DNA of 64,000 nucleotides from Psychrobacillus sp. NEAU-3TGS (GTDB taxonomy: Bacteria > Bacillota > Bacilli > Bacillales_A > Planococcaceae): assembly GCF_029955155.1 (NCBI RefSeq), contig NZ_JAPNOZ010000012.1, forward strand, positions 515,610 to 579,609. Direction: 5' to 3'. Numbering within the stretch: position 1 is the first letter of the stretch; each line of letters opens with the position of its first letter. Of the stretch, positions 39,749-49,394 are shown in pieces. The notes under the pieces were generated by a model. That model saw only the letters and a program-made list of their open reading frames with translations. It was not told where the DNA came from and ran no database searches. The translations under genes were made by a program, and so were the position numbers.

Positions 39749-39784
39749 AAAGGCCAGATGCACTTAAAGAGCATCTGGCCTTTA
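39749..39784 (-). terminator. Terminator of the rpsA-like gene
   Basis: AAAGGCCAGATGC pairs with GCATCTGGCCTTT, followed by ATTAATTTT on the minus strand. Confidence 0.85.
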
Positions 39785-39795
39785 TATATCTTATA

Positions 39796-40938
39796 TTATT
39801 TCGTAAAGTCTTTTAGCTTGTCTCCAAGTACATCGCTGATAGAGAAGCCTCTGGATTCTTCAGGTAACTGATAATCCGACAAATCGAACGCTTCTTCATT
39901 TTCGATCAAATCTTTAATACTTAGAGAAAGTCTTTTTTCACTGCTATTAACATCTAGCACTTTAACTTGTACTTCATCGCCTTCTTTTAGCACTTCTTGA
40001 GGTGTGCCAATATGTTTGTGGGCGATTTGTGAAATATGAACGAGCCCTTCTACACCTGGAAGCACTTCTACAAATGCTCCGTAAGAAACAAGTCGTTTTA
40101 CTTTACCAGTTAACACAGTTCCTTTTGCAGCTTTTTCTGCGATTTCATCCCATGGTCCAGGCAATGTATCTTTGATTGACAATGAAATTCTTTCCGAATC
40201 ACGATCAATCGATAATACTTTAACTTTTACTTGCTGCCCTTCTTTTAAAACGTCCGCAACATTATCTAAATGCTCGTAGGAAACTTGTGAAATATGCACA
40301 AGACCGTCTACTCCACCGATATCCACAAACGCTCCAAAGGATGCCAAGCGTTGAACTGTACCATCTACTACATCTCCAGGTTGGATAGCATCTAATGTTT
40401 TTTGTTTGTTAACCGATTTTTCATCTTCCACCACTGCTTTATGGGAAAGGATTAAACGATTTTTATCTTTTTCTAATTCAACAATTTTAAAGGTTAAAAC
40501 TCTTCCTTTATAATCATCAAATGATTCAACGAAATGGTCTTCTATTAGAGATGCAGGGATAAATCCACGCACACCTAGATCGACTACTAGTCCGCCTTTC
40601 ACTACTTCTTTTACTTCTGTTTCAATAATTTCTCCAGATTGGAATTGCTTTTCAAGTTGATCCCATGCTTTCTCGGCATCCACTTTTCGTTTGGAAAGAA
40701 CAAAATTAGTTTCTTCCACTTTTGTAATCATAAGTTCCAGTTCATCACCGATGGAAACGGCGTCGGATGCTTTTTCAATATGCAAGCTAGATAGTTCACT
40801 AATAGGAACGATACCATCTAAAGGTGCACCTTCGATTGATACAATCACTGATTTCTCATCTACCTGTGCAACCGATGCTTTTACTAGATCTCCCTCTTTA
40901 AACTCATGTGTGTCGTTTAAGTTCATTTCTTCTGACAT
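39796..40938 (-). CDS. rpsA: S1-domain protein (YpfD/RpsA type)
   Basis: 380 residues with four S1 RNA-binding domains at about 15-85, 100-167, 185-255 and 270-341. Third and fourth have the typical GAFVDIGGVDGLVHISQVS and GAFVEVLPGVEGLVHISQIA. Firmicute S1-like proteins of this length are annotated as 30S ribosomal protein S1 homologue or YpfD; Gram-positive versions are not essential in B. subtilis. AAGGAGGAA precedes the ATG. Downstream of plsC-cmk, as in B. subtilis. Confidence 0.93.
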   Translation of the reverse strand: MSEEMNLNDTHEFKEGDLVKASVAQVDEKSVIVSIEGAPLDGIVPISELSSLHIEKASDAVSIGDELELMITKVEETNFVLSKRKVDAEKAWDQLEKQFQSGEIIETEVKEVVKGGLVVDLGVRGFIPASLIEDHFVESFDDYKGRVLTFKIVELEKDKNRLILSHKAVVEDEKSVNKQKTLDAIQPGDVVDGTVQRLASFGAFVDIGGVDGLVHISQVSYEHLDNVADVLKEGQQVKVKVLSIDRDSERISLSIKDTLPGPWDEIAEKAAKGTVLTGKVKRLVSYGAFVEVLPGVEGLVHISQIAHKHIGTPQEVLKEGDEVQVKVLDVNSSEKRLSLSIKDLIENEEAFDLSDYQLPEESRGFSISDVLGDKLKDFTK

Positions 40939-41028
40939 ATGATAATTCCTCCTTCACAACGTCTCTTATCTATTTTATGCGAACTAGCACAGAAATACAA
41001 AAAGAAGCACTTTTGAAATGGAAAAAAT

Positions 41029-41619
41029 CTAATTATTTCGTTTATATTGCTCCAATAATTCCGCAATTCGAGCCATAATTACTTCCGTTACCTCTTCCGC
41101 AGACGCTTTTCTTTCACGGTATGGTTGCATATCAATCACATCCCCGTACACTACCTTTAAGCGTTTAAAAGGTTTATAAGGGCCAATAATTGCACAAGGT
41201 ACAACATTGGCCTCTCCTCTTAAAGCAAAAAAGCCTGCTCCACTGAATCCTTTCCCTAGTTGTCCATCTTTACTTCTCGTTCCTTCCGGGAAAAGACCAA
41301 CTACTTCACCGTCTTTTAATAGCTTAATAGCGCGTCGAAGCGCATCTCGGTCGCTCATCCCTCTTTTTACAGGAAATGCACGGACACCAGGTAATATACT
41401 TTTTAAAATAGGCAAATTGAATAACTCTTCTTTTGCCATAAAATTTACTGGTCTTGGAGCATTTATTCCAACAACGGGAGGATCTAAATTATCGATATGA
41501 TTACTGCATAATAAAATGCCTCCCTCTTTAGGAAAGTTTTCTGCGCCAATCACTTCAAATCTGTAAATTGGTTTTAGAATGCCGTAAACAACTGTTTTTG
41601 CAAAGGAATAAAGATACAT
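41029..41619 (-). CDS. plsC: 1-acyl-sn-glycerol-3-phosphate acyltransferase
   Basis: 196 residues. The HX4D acyltransferase motif is H41-D46 in SNHIDNLDPP; FPEGTRSKDGQLGKG is the second conserved block; AKTVVYGILKPIYRFEVIG gives the membrane-associated N-terminus. It makes phosphatidic acid. One base separates it from cmk, so co-transcribed. Confidence 0.93.
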   Translation of the reverse strand: MYLYSFAKTVVYGILKPIYRFEVIGAENFPKEGGILLCSNHIDNLDPPVVGINAPRPVNFMAKEELFNLPILKSILPGVRAFPVKRGMSDRDALRRAIKLLKDGEVVGLFPEGTRSKDGQLGKGFSGAGFFALRGEANVVPCAIIGPYKPFKRLKVVYGDVIDMQPYRERKASAEEVTEVIMARIAELLEQYKRNN

Positions 41620-41620
41620 A

Positions 41621-42295
41621 TTACACCATCCTTTCTTTTGCTAACTGCATGATTTGTGCAGATACTTCTTCAATTGAAAGAGAAGTCGTATCAATATAGA
41701 TTGCATCCTTTGCTTGCGTTAAAGGCGATGCTTCTCGTTCACTATCGAGTTTGTCCCGAAGAGCGATCTCTTCTATCAATTCTTCTAAACTTGTAGGAAT
41801 TCCTCTTTTTTGGTTTTCTAAATATCTTCTTTTTGCACGTTCTTCCACACTAGCAGACATGAAAACCTTTAGTTCCGCATTTGTTAATACATGCGTTCCA
41901 ATATCACGGCCGTCCATGACGATACCACCGTTTTTTCCCATCTCCACTTGTCTTTTGACCATTTCTTCTCGCAAATCTGCATGCGCAGAAACTGCGGAAA
42001 CGGAACTTGTAACTTCTTTGGAACGAATTTCATCTGTTACTTCCACATTGTCCAAAAATACTAGTTGTCCATTTTCAGAAGGTTTTAAGTCGATTTTAGT
42101 ATCGTGTAATAAATTCGTTAATTTTTCCCCGTCTTGCAAATCTATGTTTAAGCGAATGGCTTTATACGTAATCGCGCGATACATTGCTCCAGTATCCACA
42201 TATGTATACCCTAATAATTCTGCTGTTTTTTTAGCTATTGTGCTTTTTCCGGCAGCTGCCGGTCCATCGATTGCGACTTGAATTCTTTTTGTCAT
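41621..42295 (-). CDS. cmk: Cytidylate kinase
   Basis: 224 residues. P-loop GPAAAGKST (11-19), then YTYVDTGAMYRAITYKA, the CMP-binding VMDGRDIGTHVL and RYLENQKRGIPTS. Phosphorylates CMP/dCMP. Upstream of plsC and rpsA in the conserved Firmicute order. Confidence 0.97.
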   Translation of the reverse strand: MTKRIQVAIDGPAAAGKSTIAKKTAELLGYTYVDTGAMYRAITYKAIRLNIDLQDGEKLTNLLHDTKIDLKPSENGQLVFLDNVEVTDEIRSKEVTSSVSAVSAHADLREEMVKRQVEMGKNGGIVMDGRDIGTHVLTNAELKVFMSASVEERAKRRYLENQKRGIPTSLEELIEEIALRDKLDSEREASPLTQAKDAIYIDTTSLSIEEVSAQIMQLAKERMV

Positions 42296-42440
42296 ACTTT
42301 TGCCTCCACTCTATTCAAATCTATTTTACCATATAACTTAAAAAGCGTAAGCGCCTATGTCTGTATGAAGTGGCAAGAGGCTGTTGCTTGTTGAAATTAA
42401 TGGGATGTCGCACGTAATAAAGATAATGTGTAATAGAGCG

Positions 42441-42570
42441 TGGAATGAAGTGTCCGCTGAGATTTTCTCGACAGGGCGGACGCTTTCCGCCGGGTGAGCG
42501 ATGAGCCTTCACCTTTGTGAAGTCTCATTTTGCTCCCTCATCCGGCAGGAGTCGCCGCCTGCCTCGAAAA
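42441..42570 (-). repeat. GC-rich intergenic repeat, family 1, copy 2
   Basis: In reverse orientation to the copy at 12741-12860: GAGGCAGGCGGCGACTCCTG, GGCTCATCGCTCACCCGGCG and GAAAGCGTCCGCCCTGTCGA appear in the same order on the minus strand. The 63-codon frame through it (42321-42512) is not a gene. Confidence 0.75.
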
Positions 42571-42674
42571 TCAATGAAAATGCATTATCAATACCAACCC
42601 GCATTATTTGTCCATGTTGTGCAATGCTCCATTACGCTGTGCGTTTGAATAAAAACGTTGCGTATTTTTGTTGG

Positions 42675-42835
42675 GCCATCTTCTCCAGCTAAATAGCTCG
42701 GATATATTTGCCGTAGCGCGCCGGGCCGCATGAGCCGCAGTCATGAGACCGATTAGTGTGCAACACGAGTTGGCTCATGCAAGGTGCGGCAAGTGCGGAG
42801 GCTAGCGGTTACTTTACGACGCTTTCTCCCAATAA
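42675..42835 (+). repeat. GC-richer intergenic repeat, family 2, copy 2
   Basis: Matches 21350-21485: TCTTCTCCAGC, ATGAGCCGCAGTCATGAGAC, GTGTGCAACACGAG and AGGCTAGCGGTTACTT. Between cmk and ypfA, with no gene inside. Confidence 0.6.
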
Positions 42836-42895
42836 TGCGTTCGATTTATTAAAATTACTTAACCTACTAATGTTAAAAAGTTTTACACTTCCCAA

Positions 42896-42923
42896 AGAAA
42901 AAAAGCCTGTTTATACAGACTTT
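42896..42923 (-). terminator. Terminator of ypfA
   Basis: AAAGTCTGT pairs with ACAGGCTTT around ATAA; seven T follow on the minus strand. Confidence 0.75.
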
Positions 42924-43570
42924 TAATCCCTGCTTTTTTTCCTAAGCATTACTTGCCGTTCAAAGCAATAACGGACAATCAGTTGCTTATCCACTTCATC
43001 TGTATCAGAAAATTGCAATGATGCCAATGTGATCGAATCTCTTTGGAAAATTCGAATCGCCTTAGCTGTTGTCGATACATATTTAATATCTCCATTATTA
43101 AACGGAAGCGGTATCAATAAAGAAACCTCATCATCAGCGTTAAATTTCACCGGACGATTCAACACGACAGCAGTCCCACCGGCACTAATATCATCGGTCA
43201 CAAATTGATACCTTTCGTCTTCAAATTGTACCGATATATCAAGCCTCGCTGCAACCCGGACAAAATCTCTACGTTGTATTTTGATAATTTCTGTATCTCC
43301 TGGATAAGAAAGCTTAATCATTGGGATTTGCCCTTTTTTCTTGCTTAAAACTTCTGTTTGAAATGCAAATGCGGCTTTTGACTCCTCTGTAAAAGAAACA
43401 CGAAGCTGTGTTCCGTCCATAAGAAAAACGGTTCTACCTGTAATTGTATCTACTGGATAATCAACATAAATCGAGTGATCATCGCTGTCTATAATTTTGC
43501 ATCGATATTTTTCTGCTTTTTCTGAAGTGGATGGCTCTAAAGTGAGTACAGTTCCAAGTTTAATATTCAT
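42923..43570 (-). CDS. ypfA: PilZ c-di-GMP receptor (YpfA/MotI type)
   Basis: 215 residues. N-terminal YcgR_2-like flagellar-brake domain (MNIKLGTVLTLEPSTSEKAE) and a C-terminal PilZ domain with the c-di-GMP motif QRRDFVRVAAR and the DDISAGGTAVVL box. In B. subtilis this protein acts as a clutch on the flagellar stator. GAGG lies before the ATG at 43570; a TTG two codons earlier is the alternative. Consistent with a motile cell, as is the chemoreceptor. Confidence 0.9.
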   Translation of the reverse strand: MNIKLGTVLTLEPSTSEKAEKYRCKIIDSDDHSIYVDYPVDTITGRTVFLMDGTQLRVSFTEESKAAFAFQTEVLSKKKGQIPMIKLSYPGDTEIIKIQRRDFVRVAARLDISVQFEDERYQFVTDDISAGGTAVVLNRPVKFNADDEVSLLIPLPFNNGDIKYVSTTAKAIRIFQRDSITLASLQFSDTDEVDKQLIVRYCFERQVMLRKKSRD

Positions 43571-43644
43571 AAGCAACCCTCATTAAGTGTCATAATATAC
43601 TTATTATGACACTTAATAAGGCATATTTCTATCTAAAGTTATGT

Positions 43645-44928
43645 TTAAGGTAATTTTTCCGTGTGTAATATTTCATGTGTTTGGGCATCTATATACGTTC
43701 TATGTGTGCCTATTGAATCATTTCTTGTTAACACTTCATAGGCAAGACGTTGTTGTAGCTCCTTGTTCTCTACATATGCCAATCTTTCTTCTTCAATTGT
43801 GAAGTCACCTGAAAAGATCTCTTTGTAATCGATTGGCACAACCTTTTGATCTCCAATATTTTCTTTTTGAATATATTCCATTGCATTTAAACCTAAAAGT
43901 TCCCCATTATCTTTTGCGATTTTCAGATGCATGCCATCCGCATAGATGAGCGCATCATTTTTTGCATCCACACGGGCAAAAGCTAAATGCCAGGCAATAT
44001 GGTTTTCTCGATACTCTACCATTTCTGTGTCTGTATAGCCGAAAGATTTCATATAAGTACTTGCTTTTTCTTTCATTGTTTCTGCACTTATCGTTGTCTT
44101 ATCGAAAGGTCGCTCCAATAAATAAGAAAGTAAATGACCACCTTTTTTTGTGAAATCTGCATACCCTATTCTTATCCCTTTATGGAATTGAACGTGGTAG
44201 AAAGGATACGGCGCATCTTCTGCACTTTCTGTTATATGAATTGTCGCGTCTTTCAACTCCGGAAATAGCTTAGCGAAAGTTTGCTTTACTTGCTCCACTG
44301 TTACTTCCGAGTCTTTAATATGTTGCAAATCTTTCTTTTTTTGTTTGTCCGTTTCACTTGCTGTCATAGGAAAGTCACTTTCTGTGTAAGCTTTTACTGA
44401 ATCTCCTAGTGCCTTCCAGTTTTTATCATTTTCTTTATTGGCTTTATTGTTTACAAAGGATGCAACGATATAATCCTTTTTGCCATCATTTCTATTAGTA
44501 AAAGCCCATTGGTCGGATAGAGATAGTAAATTACCTCTTGCATCCTTCATGCTTTTTTGCCATTCCTCGACCGGTATTTTACCTTCCTTTACTAGAGAAG
44601 CACTATTTCCGATTCGATTTAAATAATTCATCCAAACAGTAGAGGTCTCATGATCTATCGGCAAGGAGGATATTGAATCACGAACATCGGAAGATAGTCT
44701 CCACACGTCTTCCAAAGGCTGATCGAGTGCCTCTTTATCCTGAAAGAGTAAAGTTTGATCAATGGATTCACTCAATGTTACTAACTTCTCGGAAGCAGAG
44801 GTTAATTGATTGGAGTATTGACTTGCCAAGGCATTTTCTAGCCGAGTATTTTTAGATTGAACGTTAAAATGGTACACAAGGAATACGATTGCGGCAGTAG
44901 CGACGATTACCCATATAAATTTTTTCAT
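43645..44928 (-). CDS. ypeB: Germination protein YpeB
   Basis: 427 residues. A membrane anchor at the N-terminus (KKFIWVIVATAAIVFLVYHF), a long helical domain, then PepSY-like domains in the C-terminal half (LQHIKDSEVTVEQVKQTFAK, TMKEKASTYMKSFGYTDTEM). Required for stable SleB in spores. It follows sleB by 9 nt; the pair is a conserved sporulation operon. Confidence 0.94.
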   Translation of the reverse strand: MKKFIWVIVATAAIVFLVYHFNVQSKNTRLENALASQYSNQLTSASEKLVTLSESIDQTLLFQDKEALDQPLEDVWRLSSDVRDSISSLPIDHETSTVWMNYLNRIGNSASLVKEGKIPVEEWQKSMKDARGNLLSLSDQWAFTNRNDGKKDYIVASFVNNKANKENDKNWKALGDSVKAYTESDFPMTASETDKQKKKDLQHIKDSEVTVEQVKQTFAKLFPELKDATIHITESAEDAPYPFYHVQFHKGIRIGYADFTKKGGHLLSYLLERPFDKTTISAETMKEKASTYMKSFGYTDTEMVEYRENHIAWHLAFARVDAKNDALIYADGMHLKIAKDNGELLGLNAMEYIQKENIGDQKVVPIDYKEIFSGDFTIEEERLAYVENKELQQRLAYEVLTRNDSIGTHRTYIDAQTHEILHTEKLP

Positions 44929-44937
44929 ATGATCTCC

Positions 44938-45726
44938 TTATGCACAGAAAATATGCTGTCCGATTGTTTTTATTTGTGGTCTTGACCAAATCCATTTACT
45001 CGTTGCTGTCTTTGGATTAAAGTAATAGATAGCATTTTCTGTTGGGTCCCATCCATTCAATGCATCGAGTACCGCTTCTTTTGCACGTTCATTTGGCTCT
45101 AGCCAGATTTGACCGTCTGCAACTGCAGTAAACGCTAGTGGCTGGAAAATTACCTCTGAAATTGTATTTGGAAAATCGGGATGTTCTACTCTATTTAATA
45201 TTACGGCAGCAACTGCTACTTGCCCTTCATAGGGTTCTCCTCTTGCTTCCCCATACACAGCATTGGCAATAAGTTTTAAATCTTTTTCCGAATACTTCGG
45301 TGGAAGCTGCATATTGGAACTTTCCGCTTGCTGATTCTTCACTTGTTTTTCTAAATCCTGTCCACCATAAGTTGTAAAGCTATTTCCTTTTTTGATTTGT
45401 TCATGGACGAATTCTTTATTGAACTCAGATACACTTACTAACTTTTTCTTCGTATCCTCTCCTAGCAATCCATCGACCGGAAGGCCATACTTTTCTTGAA
45501 AGTTACGAAGCGCCCAATATGTGTTATAACCAAATTTCCCATCTATTTGACTTGTATAAAATCCCGTGTATTGAAGTCTAGACTGTAATTCAATTACATC
45601 GTCTCCATAGGCTCCACGTTCAACTATTTGCGTGGAGAAAGCCTGTGTAGGTTGTTCTTCCTGGAAGATCACATAGCTCGCCGTACAAAATATTAAGCTA
45701 ATTAGGATATACTTTAGTTGTTTCAA
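44938..45726 (-). CDS. sleB: Spore cortex-lytic enzyme SleB
   Basis: 262 residues, somewhat shorter than many SleB proteins. Signal/anchor (KYILISLIFCTASYVIF), a peptidoglycan-binding domain with VIELQSRLQYTGFYTSQIDG and GYNTYWALRNFQEKYGLPVD, and the C-terminal lytic transglycosylase domain with NAVYGEARGEPYEGQVAVAA, where the glutamate is the likely catalytic residue, ending GQHIFCA. It degrades cortex during germination. TTG start at 45726 after AAAGGAG. Confidence 0.95.
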   Translation of the reverse strand: MKQLKYILISLIFCTASYVIFQEEQPTQAFSTQIVERGAYGDDVIELQSRLQYTGFYTSQIDGKFGYNTYWALRNFQEKYGLPVDGLLGEDTKKKLVSVSEFNKEFVHEQIKKGNSFTTYGGQDLEKQVKNQQAESSNMQLPPKYSEKDLKLIANAVYGEARGEPYEGQVAVAAVILNRVEHPDFPNTISEVIFQPLAFTAVADGQIWLEPNERAKEAVLDALNGWDPTENAIYYFNPKTATSKWIWSRPQIKTIGQHIFCA

Positions 45727-45775
45727 ACGACATCTCTCCTTTATATCTAGCTTGGATAAGATGTGCGCAAATATA

Positions 45776-45804
45776 CAAAAAAAATCTAGCTAATCGCTAG
45801 ATTT
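45776..45804 (-). terminator. Terminator of prsW
   Basis: AAATCTAGC pairs with GCTAGATTT around GATTA on the minus strand; eight T follow. It overlaps the last codons of prsW. Confidence 0.8.
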
Positions 45805-46489
45805 CTTCTCTAATAAAATATTCATGCTGCTCCATTCTTTTATGACGCGATAAAATATGAGCTTTTTTTGCTTTCGATAAACCAAATAACCATAAAAATA
45901 ACATGAAAGGTACGATTAACAGTAATTCCAAACCTTTAATGATCAAAATGCTATTATAAATAGTATGTAATACAAAGGAGGCTATAAAAGCATACATAAT
46001 TTCATTTTTAGCTTTTTTAGATGCAGCAAATTTTGCTCTTCCTAAATAATAGCCCATTACTACACCGAATAAGGCATGACTTGATACTGGTAGTAATGCA
46101 CGCATAAATGCCGCATCCATGCCAAAGTTTAGTAAAAACAAAATATTTTCGACAGTCGCAAATCCGAGTGCAACACTAGCACCATACAAGATCCCATCAT
46201 ATGGGTCGTCGAACTCTATATGTTTGTATATAGCGATAACCAATATCAGCCATTTAAAAAATTCTTCCAAAGCACTAGTAATAAGTGCTTGATGAATAAA
46301 TAAAGAACTAAATAGCTCTTCCTCTTCAATCACATGTTGAATAAATAAGATGGGAAATGTTAAGATGGCACCATATATAAAAGAATGTAATAATAATTTG
46401 GAAGGCTCTTTTGCGATTTCTTTTCGTAAATAAAAATAACTTAAAAGTGCAAGTGCTGGCGCAATTGCAACGGAAAGCAGTATGAACAT
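45797..46489 (-). CDS. prsW: Intramembrane protease PrsW
   Basis: 230 residues with about six predicted helices. Key motifs: ALEEFFKWLILVIAIYKHIE (the EExxK-type glutamates), GFATVENILFLLNFG (E and N), and VSSHALFGVVMGYYLG/IASFVLHTIYNSIL (histidines). PrsW performs site-1 cleavage of anti-sigma RsiW in B. subtilis. The start ATG is at 46489. Divergent from ansA. Confidence 0.92.
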   Translation of the reverse strand: MFILLSVAIAPALALLSYFYLRKEIAKEPSKLLLHSFIYGAILTFPILFIQHVIEEEELFSSLFIHQALITSALEEFFKWLILVIAIYKHIEFDDPYDGILYGASVALGFATVENILFLLNFGMDAAFMRALLPVSSHALFGVVMGYYLGRAKFAASKKAKNEIMYAFIASFVLHTIYNSILIIKGLELLLIVPFMLFLWLFGLSKAKKAHILSRHKRMEQHEYFIREEI

Positions 46490-46567
46490 ATGCGTACTCC
46501 TTCCAATAGATTATCTTTATTATACATCTTTTTATCGATAAATTGTAAAAATTACGGAGGTTTTATT

Positions 46568-47497
46568 GTGAAATCTATTTTACTTATCCATACAGGCGGA
46601 ACTATTTCTATGCAAGTACACGCGGATACCGGTGCTGTCGTTCCCGCGGAGAATAATCCTCTTATTTTAGAAGGCGAAAAACTGAAGCATTTTGCCAATA
46701 TTATAGAAATAGAAGCTTTCAATTTGCCATCACCACATATTACGCCAAAAGAAATGTTCAAGCTGAAGCAAATAATAGAACAATATATGCGGGAACAATC
46801 GATTGACGGAGTAGTAATTACCCACGGAACGGACACATTGGAGGAAACTGCTTACTTTTTAGACTTAACTCTTAATACTTCTATACCAGTTGTCATTACA
46901 GGGGCAATGCGTTCTTCCAATGAAATAGGATCAGATGGCCTATATAATTTAGTTTCTGCTATCAAAGTTGCTTGTTCAGAAGAAGCGAAGGATAAAGGAG
47001 TTTTAGTAGTATTAAATGATGAAATACATACTGCGGAGAATGTCACAAAGACGCACGCCAGCAATGTAAGCACATTCCAGAGCCCTCAGTACGGTCCGAT
47101 TGGCTTTATCTCGAAAAGTATTGTACATTTTCACCATACGCCTCTACATCGTACTGTATTGCCTATCGATGGTATTTCAAAGAGAGTTGGACTATTCAAA
47201 GTATACGCGGGTATGGAGCCGGATTTGTTGGCAGCATCCGTTGAATTAGGATATTCGGGTATTGTATTGGAGGGTTTGGGACAAGGAAATGTTCCTCCTA
47301 GTCTAACTCCAATCATTGATGAAATTCTTAAAAAAGAAATACCAATTGTTATTGTCTCAAGATGCTTTAATGGGATAGCCCAAGACGTATATGGTTACTT
47401 AGGTGGCGGGAAGGGATTAAAAGATTTAGGGGTTATGTTTGCCAATGGTCTAAATGGACAAAAGGCAAGACTAGCGCTCTCTCGTCGCGTTGCATAA
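46568..47497 (+). CDS. ansA: L-asparaginase
   Basis: 309 residues, type I asparaginase. The catalytic threonine lies in HTGGTISMQ near the N-terminus; the second site THGTDTLEETAYFLDLTL and VITGAMRSSNEIGSDG complete the active centre. Cytoplasmic, no signal peptide. Starts at GTG (46568) 7 nt after GGAGG; the longer open frame overlapping prsW upstream is not coding. It is one of the few plus-strand genes of the core and shares a terminator with ypdA. Confidence 0.94.
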   Translation: MKSILLIHTGGTISMQVHADTGAVVPAENNPLILEGEKLKHFANIIEIEAFNLPSPHITPKEMFKLKQIIEQYMREQSIDGVVITHGTDTLEETAYFLDLTLNTSIPVVITGAMRSSNEIGSDGLYNLVSAIKVACSEEAKDKGVLVVLNDEIHTAENVTKTHASNVSTFQSPQYGPIGFISKSIVHFHHTPLHRTVLPIDGISKRVGLFKVYAGMEPDLLAASVELGYSGIVLEGLGQGNVPPSLTPIIDEILKKEIPIVIVSRCFNGIAQDVYGYLGGGKGLKDLGVMFANGLNGQKARLALSRRVA

Positions 47498-47592
47498 TAC
47501 AGATCCCCGTGATGCTATGAGCAAAATTTTTTCTGTCTAATTAGTGTGAAAAATAACGGCATATTACATTCCCAATTCCACTTTTTTGCTGT

Positions 47593-47631
47593 AAAAGGCG
47601 CAAAGATTTTATCTTTCTTTGCGCTTTTTTT
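47593..47631. terminator. Shared terminator of ansA and ypdA
   Basis: AAAAGGCGCAAAGA pairs with TCTTTGCGCTTTT, with A and T runs at either end. Convergent genes; the right arm runs over the last codons of ypdA. Confidence 0.85.
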
Positions 47632-48583
47632 CTATTTCTTTTGCTATTTGGTTTCCGTGGAAACGACCATTTTCTATAAATATTTCATTGGCATTGTTAC
47701 CTGCAGCAATAACCCCCGCTATAAAAATTCCTTCGATATTGGTTTCCATTGTTTCTGCATTATATGTAGGCCGGCCGGTAGTAGGATCAATTTGAATCCC
47801 CATTTGCTTTAAAAAACTATGATCGGGATGGTAGCCGGTCATTGCAAATACGAAATCATTTTCTATTTGAAATTCCCCGTTTGGCCCTTTTAAGGTGACT
47901 TCCTTTTCATCTATAGATATTACTTCTGTGTCAAAGTGCATGTCGATTTCACCACTTCGAACGAGCCCCTCAAACTCTGGCAACACCCATGGTTTTATAC
48001 TTGGAGAATAAGTACTTCCACGATACACAACCGTTACATTCGCTCTTGCTTTATTTAACTCAAGCGCAGCATCAATTGCCGAGTTTTTTCCACCAATTAC
48101 TAATACTCGGTGATCAAAAAATGGATGACCCTCCTTAAAATAATGGCTTACTTTCGGCAAATCCTCTCCTTGTATGCCTATAAAATTCGGATGATCATAA
48201 TATCCGGTTGCAATAATGACGTACGTTGAATGATATGTGGCTTTCGAAGTTTGGACGATGAAATGATCCCTTTCTTTTTCCACCTGACTAACATATTCAT
48301 ATTTGTTCACTTGTATGTTTTTCAACTTTGCAACTTCTCTATAGTAGACCAATGCTTGATTGCGCTTTGGTTTCCGTTCTTCCACGATAAAAGGAACATC
48401 TCCAATTGCTAGCTTTTCACTTGTGCTAAAAAATGTTTGATGTGTTGGATACTTATAAATAGCCTCCACAATATTCCCTTTTTCAATTACTAGTGTATGT
48501 AAACCAATATTTTGCATGGAAATAGCAGCTGCTAGCCCACATGGTCCACCTCCAACGATAATGACATCCACATGTTGTACCAC
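47609..48583 (-). CDS. ypdA: Bacillithiol disulfide reductase YpdA
   Basis: 324 residues, FAD/NADPH-dependent. FAD loop GGGPCGLAAAI (11-21), the second dinucleotide site GGKNSAIDAALELNKA, and FAMTGYHPDHSFLKQMGI. Family members reduce bacillithiol disulfide, so this organism probably uses bacillithiol. Convergent with ansA. Confidence 0.92.
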   Translation of the reverse strand: MVQHVDVIIVGGGPCGLAAAISMQNIGLHTLVIEKGNIVEAIYKYPTHQTFFSTSEKLAIGDVPFIVEERKPKRNQALVYYREVAKLKNIQVNKYEYVSQVEKERDHFIVQTSKATYHSTYVIIATGYYDHPNFIGIQGEDLPKVSHYFKEGHPFFDHRVLVIGGKNSAIDAALELNKARANVTVVYRGSTYSPSIKPWVLPEFEGLVRSGEIDMHFDTEVISIDEKEVTLKGPNGEFQIENDFVFAMTGYHPDHSFLKQMGIQIDPTTGRPTYNAETMETNIEGIFIAGVIAAGNNANEIFIENGRFHGNQIAKEIEKKRKER

Positions 48584-48617
48584 TTGTAAAAACTTCCTTC
48601 CCTTTCACACGGTGTTA

Positions 48618-49379
48618 TTATTCACCGTACATTGTAATCACATGACACTCAGATTTTGCACCTAATCGAAGAGGCACGCCTGTCGTTCCAAAACCATTAC
48701 TAATAAGCTCCGCACTAAAATCTTTTTCCTTAAAAGTACCATTTTCATAAATACCAAATGGCCCAAACCGAATTTGGCCACCATGAAGATGTCCCGCTAA
48801 GAACAAATGCGGTTTACTTACTTTTTTAGCGTTATTAAAATATGCTGGCGCATGAGTGATGAAGATAACTATATCCTCTTCTCTTACATCTTGAAACGCT
48901 TCATATATATTTACTTTACCACTAAATCCATCGTTGACTCCAACGAGGCGAATCGGTGTACCAGCAACAGTCAGTTCAACGGATCGGTTCACCAACAGCA
49001 GAACATCATTTTTTTCTAATATGCGAATTAAATTTTGCTCTCCCACTTCCCGGTCATTGTTGCCAAAGACGTAAAAAACATCTCCCATTTTTTTAAGCTG
49101 CTCGATATTATGCTCCGTTCGTTGTAAAGGAACCCCTTTTTCGGTGAGATCCCCTCCGATAATCACGATATCTACTTTACCCATAAGCGAGTCAATGAAC
49201 TTACTATCTATTTTACGACGGTGAATATCTGAAATAAAAAAAAGATGCACCTGGGAACCTGGTCTCATTTCTTTCACATGAAGCTTATGGGTTTTTACAT
49301 TAACTTGAAATGCCAAGTAAAGCATGTAAAGTAAAAGGCAGACTGCCAAACCGGCTACTAACAAAAGAAAATATACCAA
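48618..49379 (-). CDS. ypbG: Metallophosphoesterase YpbG
   Basis: 253 residues. N-terminal hydrophobic anchor YFLLLVAGLAVCLLLYMLYL; metal-site motifs FFISDIHRRKID, IIGGDLTEKG, VFGNNDREVG, ITHAPAYF and GHLHGGQIRFG follow in the calcineurin-like order. Complete. Substrate unknown; YpbG in B. subtilis has this location. Confidence 0.87.
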   Translation of the reverse strand: MVYFLLLVAGLAVCLLLYMLYLAFQVNVKTHKLHVKEMRPGSQVHLFFISDIHRRKIDSKFIDSLMGKVDIVIIGGDLTEKGVPLQRTEHNIEQLKKMGDVFYVFGNNDREVGEQNLIRILEKNDVLLLVNRSVELTVAGTPIRLVGVNDGFSGKVNIYEAFQDVREEDIVIFITHAPAYFNNAKKVSKPHLFLAGHLHGGQIRFGPFGIYENGTFKEKDFSAELISNGFGTTGVPLRLGAKSECHVITMYGE

Positions 49380-49394
49380 CGAAAAACCTCCTAA

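Noticed and set aside
41751-42281. 176-residue plus-strand frame
   Set aside because: Antisense shadow of cmk.
42321-42512. 63-residue open frame
   Set aside because: It lies within the GC-rich repeat family 1.
45726-45775. Sigma-G promoter of sleB
   Set aside because: A CATCTTA resembles the -10 but no -35 was found at proper distance, so no promoter is claimed.
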